Below are positions 6,806 through 8,960 of a DNA stretch of 8,960 bases, piece by piece. The position numbers and the translations under genes were made by a program. The stretch's first letter is position 1. Each line of letters starts with the position of its first letter. This DNA is from JBBSEZ01 sp038239195. Its GTDB lineage: Bacteria; Planctomycetota; Planctomycetia; Gemmatales; Gemmataceae. The stretch lies in the NCBI GenBank assembly GCA_038239195.1, contig JBBSEZ010000405.1:1-8960 (forward strand), in the 5' to 3' direction. The notes under the pieces are model-generated. The model was given only the letters and a program-made list of their open reading frames with translations. It had not been told where the DNA came from and did not search any database.

Positions 6806-7935
6806 TTCATCTCTCCGAGGAGCTTCACCAGGCGATCGACCTCTTCGGTCGTGTTATACGCATGCGGGCTGACGCGCAGCCGACCGCCCCGGTGGTTGAT
6901 GACCACCCCCTCGCGGCGCAGGCGGCGCACCACTTCTCCGGGGGCCACCCCGGAGGGAAGCTCCAGCGAGACGATCCCGCTCTTCTCCTTCCCCCTTCGA
7001 CTGCTATACGTGGACAGCCCCGCCTCGGCGGCGGCCGTGCAGAGGTGGTCGGTCAGCTCGAGGACGCGCTCGGCGAGGGCGGGGATGCCGGCCTCGAGCA
7101 GCAGTTCGAGGCTGGCGCCCAGCGCGGCGATGCCGGCCAGGTTGAGCGACCCGCTCTCCCAGCGGCCGGCGTGCGGCTTCAGGCGGAAGTCGATCGCCGA
7201 GAAGTCCCAGGCGCCGACGACGCTGTGCCAGCCGATCCCCACGGGGCGCAGTTGCTCGACCAGCTCGCGGCGCACGAAGAGCAGGCCGGCGCCCTCGGGG
7301 CCCAGCAGCCACTTGTGGCCGTCGGCCGCCAGGAAGTCGATCGGCGCCGACTGCACGTCGAGCGGAAAGACGCCGAGGCCCTGGATGGCGTCCACGAAGA
7401 ACAGCACGCCGCGACTCCGGCACAGCGCGCCGATCTCCTCCAGGTCGTTGCGGAAGCCGGTGGCGAACTCGACGAAGCTGAGGCTGAGCAGGCGCGTGCG
7501 GGCGTCGAGGGCAGCAGCGAGGTCGGCGACTTCGAGGCGAGGCCCGCGGCTGGGGACGCGGCGCACCTCGACGCCGCGCTCGGCGAGGTTGAGCCAGGGA
7601 TAGACGTTGGCGGGGTACTCGTCCTCGGCGAGGACGACGTTGTCGCCGGGCGCCCAGCGGAGCCCCTCCGCGACGATGCCGATGCCCTCGCTGGTGTTCT
7701 TGACGAAGGCGACGTCGAGCGGATCGGCGTTGAGCAGTCGGCCGGCAAGGCCACGCACTCTCTCCAGCTCGCGCAATCGGGCCGGGGCGTTGACGACGCC
7801 GTTCTCGGCGAGATCGTCGGCATAGGCGACGAGGGCTTGCCGGGCGCGGGCCGTGAGCGGGGCGACCGCGGCGTGGTCGAAGTACGCCCAGCGCTGCGCG
7901 ACGGGGAGCTCGGCGCGAAAGAGGGACCAGTTCAT
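6802..7935 (-). CDS. Class V aminotransferase family PLP enzyme
   Basis: From the ATG at 7935 the product has 377 residues, normal for the family, and begins close to the conserved YFDHAAVAPL (18-27). Fold-type I, class V features include FVKNTSEG (77-84) for the phosphate region, VDAIQG (181-186) with D182 facing the PLP ring nitrogen, DGHKW with the Schiff-base lysine K208, RWESGS (258-263) and RLRVSPHAYNTTEE (352-365) with R354 as likely carboxylate binder. The C-terminal loop before that arginine (INHRGG) has no cysteine, so a SufS-type cysteine desulfurase is unlikely. An isopenicillin-N-epimerase-like aminotransferase, a lyase or a kynureninase relative is possible. The frame is open to an ATG at 8073, but those 46 extra codons are unconserved-looking and would run into the divergent promoter region. 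No Shine-Dalgarno sequence precedes 7935, unlike the other genes here. It overlaps coaD by 4 nt and heads the unit. Confidence 0.88.
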   Translation of the reverse strand: MNWSLFRAELPVAQRWAYFDHAAVAPLTARARQALVAYADDLAENGVVNAPARLRELERVRGLAGRLLNADPLDVAFVKNTSEGIGIVAEGLRWAPGDNVVLAEDEYPANVYPWLNLAERGVEVRRVPSRGPRLEVADLAAALDARTRLLSLSFVEFATGFRNDLEEIGALCRSRGVLFFVDAIQGLGVFPLDVQSAPIDFLAADGHKWLLGPEGAGLLFVRRELVEQLRPVGIGWHSVVGAWDFSAIDFRLKPHAGRWESGSLNLAGIAALGASLELLLEAGIPALAERVLELTDHLCTAAAEAGLSTYSSRRGKEKSGIVSLELPSGVAPGEVVRRLRREGVVINHRGGRLRVSPHAYNTTEEVDRLVKLLGEMK

Positions 7936-7945
7936 GGTGGTGGGA

Positions 7946-7951
7946 ATTGTA
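7946..7951 (-). promoter_or_regulatory. Candidate -10 element for the PLP-enzyme / coaD / hydrolase unit
   Basis: Read on the minus strand, TACAAT (5 of 6 to TATAAT) ends 10 nt before the ATG at 7935. Transcription would begin only a few bases before the start codon, fitting the missing Shine-Dalgarno site. No good -35 hexamer lies at 16-18 nt; a TTGCTT is 22 nt away, which is too far. This is an isolated match in GC-rich DNA. Confidence 0.3.
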
Positions 7952-8041
7952 AGGCACCGGCGAGGCGAGGGCGAAGCAATTCCGGGAGGGAGTTTGCGAA
8001 ACTCGCGAAACGACAAGCAAGAGGGCCTCTCCAGTTTGCCC

Positions 8042-8070
8042 TTGCCGGCCCGGGGCGAGCGCTCGACAAT
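8042..8070 (+). promoter_or_regulatory. Candidate sigma-70-type promoter for the M50 protease gene
   Basis: TTGCCG (8042-8047) and GACAAT (8065-8070), each 4 of 6 to consensus, are exactly 17 nt apart. Initiation near 8077 would leave a leader of about 33 nt before the GTG at 8110. The rest of the 174-nt divergent spacer (7936-8109) holds a direct repeat GCGAAAC at 7996-8002 and 8005-8011 (9-nt period), a possible regulator site, and no gene. Confidence 0.35.
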
Positions 8071-8097
8071 CATGGTGCCATCGCCGTCCCGCGCCCC

Positions 8098-8102
8098 GAG
8101 GG
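8098..8102 (+). promoter_or_regulatory. Ribosome binding site that decides the GTG start
   Basis: GAGGG sits 7 nt before the GTG at 8110. No ATG lies in frame between here and 8155, and the ATG at 8155 has no such site and would cut off residues that look conserved (FDLRFR). The ATG at 8072 is in another frame. Confidence 0.6.
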
Positions 8103-8109
8103 CCTATCC

Positions 8110-8925
8110 GTGCTCACCGACTCCGCCCCAACGGCGTTCGACCTGCGCTTCCGCATGCTCGGGACGGACGTCCGCATTCACCCGATGTTCTGGGTTTGTA
8201 GCGCCTTCCTTGGGTGGAGCTACGTCCGAGCCCCGCTGCTGCCCGGCAACGGCATGACCGACCTTGCCCTGTGGATCGGCTGCTGCTTCGCCTCGATCCT
8301 GCTGCACGAGTTCGGCCACGTCTTCGCCATCAAGGCGTTCGGCCACGACGCCCACATCGTGCTGCACAGCTTCGGCGGCTACGCGATGCCCACCGGGGAG
8401 GCGCGCTGGCGCTGGCAGCGCATCGCCGTCTCGGCGGCGGGCCCGGCCATTCAGTTCGCGCTGTGGGGCGCCCTTGTCGCCGCCGTCTGGGCAGGCGCCT
8501 TGCCTCGGCCTTTCGCCTTCTCGACAGCGGGCTGGCTGCCCCCTGTTACTCCGGAGTTCCGCGAGGAAGGCCCGACCCCCGGCCGGGCGCTCATGGCGAT
8601 GCTCCTCTCCGTCAACCTCTACTGGCCGCTGTTCAACCTGCTGCCCATCTGGCCCCTCGACGGCGGGCAGATCGCGCGCGAGGTGTTCCTGGCCTTCTCC
8701 CGTCGCAGCGGCGTCATCGCGTCGCTGTGGCTCTCGCTCGTGCTCGCCGCCGGCATCGCCGTCAACGCCTTCGTAGACGTCAAAGGCGTTCCCTACCCGC
8801 TCACCTACCTCCCGCGCGGCACGTTCGTCGCCGTCTTCTTCGCCCTCTTCGCCTTCGAAAACTTCCAGGCGATTCAGGTCGAGAACAGCATGCGCCGCGA
8901 GCCCTGGCGCGAAGACTGGCCGTAG
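8110..8925 (+). CDS. M50 (site-2-type) intramembrane metalloprotease
   Basis: From the GTG start the product has 271 residues. The zinc site is complete: HEFGH at 66-70 (H66, E67, H70) and NLLPIWPLDGG at 176-186, with D184 as third ligand. About six hydrophobic stretches are visible (near 24-40, 51-75, 104-128, 160-181, 203-223 and 235-250), with both catalytic motifs inside membrane segments, so it acts within the inner membrane. The N-terminus (FDLRFRMLGTDVRIHPMFW) resembles the opening of other small M50 proteins. No PDZ domain, CBS pair or signal peptide is present, and no gene for an anti-sigma factor or other obvious substrate lies nearby. It is transcribed divergently from the PLP-enzyme unit. 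Protease family assignment is firm; the substrate is unknown, with regulated cleavage of a membrane-bound regulator being the family's usual role. Confidence 0.9.
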   Translation: MLTDSAPTAFDLRFRMLGTDVRIHPMFWVCSAFLGWSYVRAPLLPGNGMTDLALWIGCCFASILLHEFGHVFAIKAFGHDAHIVLHSFGGYAMPTGEARWRWQRIAVSAAGPAIQFALWGALVAAVWAGALPRPFAFSTAGWLPPVTPEFREEGPTPGRALMAMLLSVNLYWPLFNLLPIWPLDGGQIAREVFLAFSRRSGVIASLWLSLVLAAGIAVNAFVDVKGVPYPLTYLPRGTFVAVFFALFAFENFQAIQVENSMRREPWREDWP

Positions 8926-8929
8926 CGAC

Positions 8930-8960
8930 GGTGACGGGGCGACAAGGTGAGGGGGTGACA
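8930..8960. repeat. Octanucleotide tandem repeat reaching the window end
   Basis: GGTGAC-like units begin at 8930, 8938, 8946 and 8954, an exact 8-nt period: GGTGACGG, GGCGACAA, GGTGAGGG, GGTGACA. The array starts 4 nt after the M50 stop codon and is cut by the window edge, so its length is unknown. It has no inverted symmetry and no T tract, so it does not look like a terminator. Confidence 0.55.

Noticed and set aside
6080..7603. 507-codon plus-strand frame across coaD and the PLP-enzyme gene
   Set aside because: It has no domain pattern, is Ser/Arg-rich and crosses a true gene boundary on the other strand.
7936..8073. Longer PLP-enzyme start at the ATG at 8073
   Set aside because: The 46 added residues resemble nothing in class V enzymes and would overlap the candidate promoter of the divergent gene. 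ATG at 7935 gives the usual length.
6862..8109. Upstream extension of the M50 protein by about 416 residues
   Set aside because: The extension is antisense to the PLP-enzyme gene and crosses the divergent promoter region. GTG at 8110 with GAGGG fits the family's normal N-terminus.
1..8960. CRISPR arrays, tRNA or rRNA genes, transposase or integrase genes and target-site duplications
   Set aside because: No array of spaced identical repeats, cloverleaf, rRNA-like stretch or mobile-element protein was found on either strand. Codon and base use look even across the window.

Overview
The window is about 70% GC with densely packed genes. It most likely comes from a planctomycete of the Gemmataceae type. 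The main clue is the second gene, which joins an N-terminal domain resembling the planctomycete-enriched TIGR02996 repeat-companion family to a long run of leucine-rich repeats. A PlsC-ACP-ligase fusion, a cytoplasmic acetylxylan-esterase-like double hydrolase and a small stand-alone M50 protease fit the same picture. The lineage is inferred from family content, not from a marker gene.

There are six protein genes in three transcription units. (1) Plus strand, 154-4205: a three-domain lipid enzyme (acyltransferase, acyl carrier domain, adenylate-forming ligase) whose stop codon overlaps the start of an 11-repeat LRR protein by 4 nt. (2) Minus strand, read 7935 to 4257: a class V PLP enzyme, then coaD (phosphopantetheine adenylyltransferase, 4-nt overlap), then a 670-residue alpha/beta hydrolase 23 nt further on. 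Units 1 and 2 converge on a strong inverted repeat (4202-4254) that probably ends transcription from both sides. (3) Plus strand, 8110-8925: an M50 (site-2-type) membrane metalloprotease, divergent from unit 2 across a 174-nt spacer with candidate promoters on both strands.

Non-coding DNA is short. Positions 1-153 hold an 18-bp perfect palindrome and an 11-bp stem with a 20-nt loop ahead of the first gene. The last 31 bases hold an 8-nt tandem repeat that runs off the window. The heptamer TAGCGAC recurs at gene ends: it contains the stop codon of three of the six genes and lies just past a fourth. No rRNA, tRNA, CRISPR array, transposase or integrase was seen.

The genes do not form an obvious single pathway. 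The one biochemical link is that CoaD makes dephospho-CoA, the precursor of CoA, which supplies the 4'-phosphopantetheine arm the carrier domain of the first protein needs. This may be coincidence. The most unusual item is the carrier domain built between the acyltransferase and ligase domains, which suggests a self-contained machine that activates, carries and transfers acyl chains.
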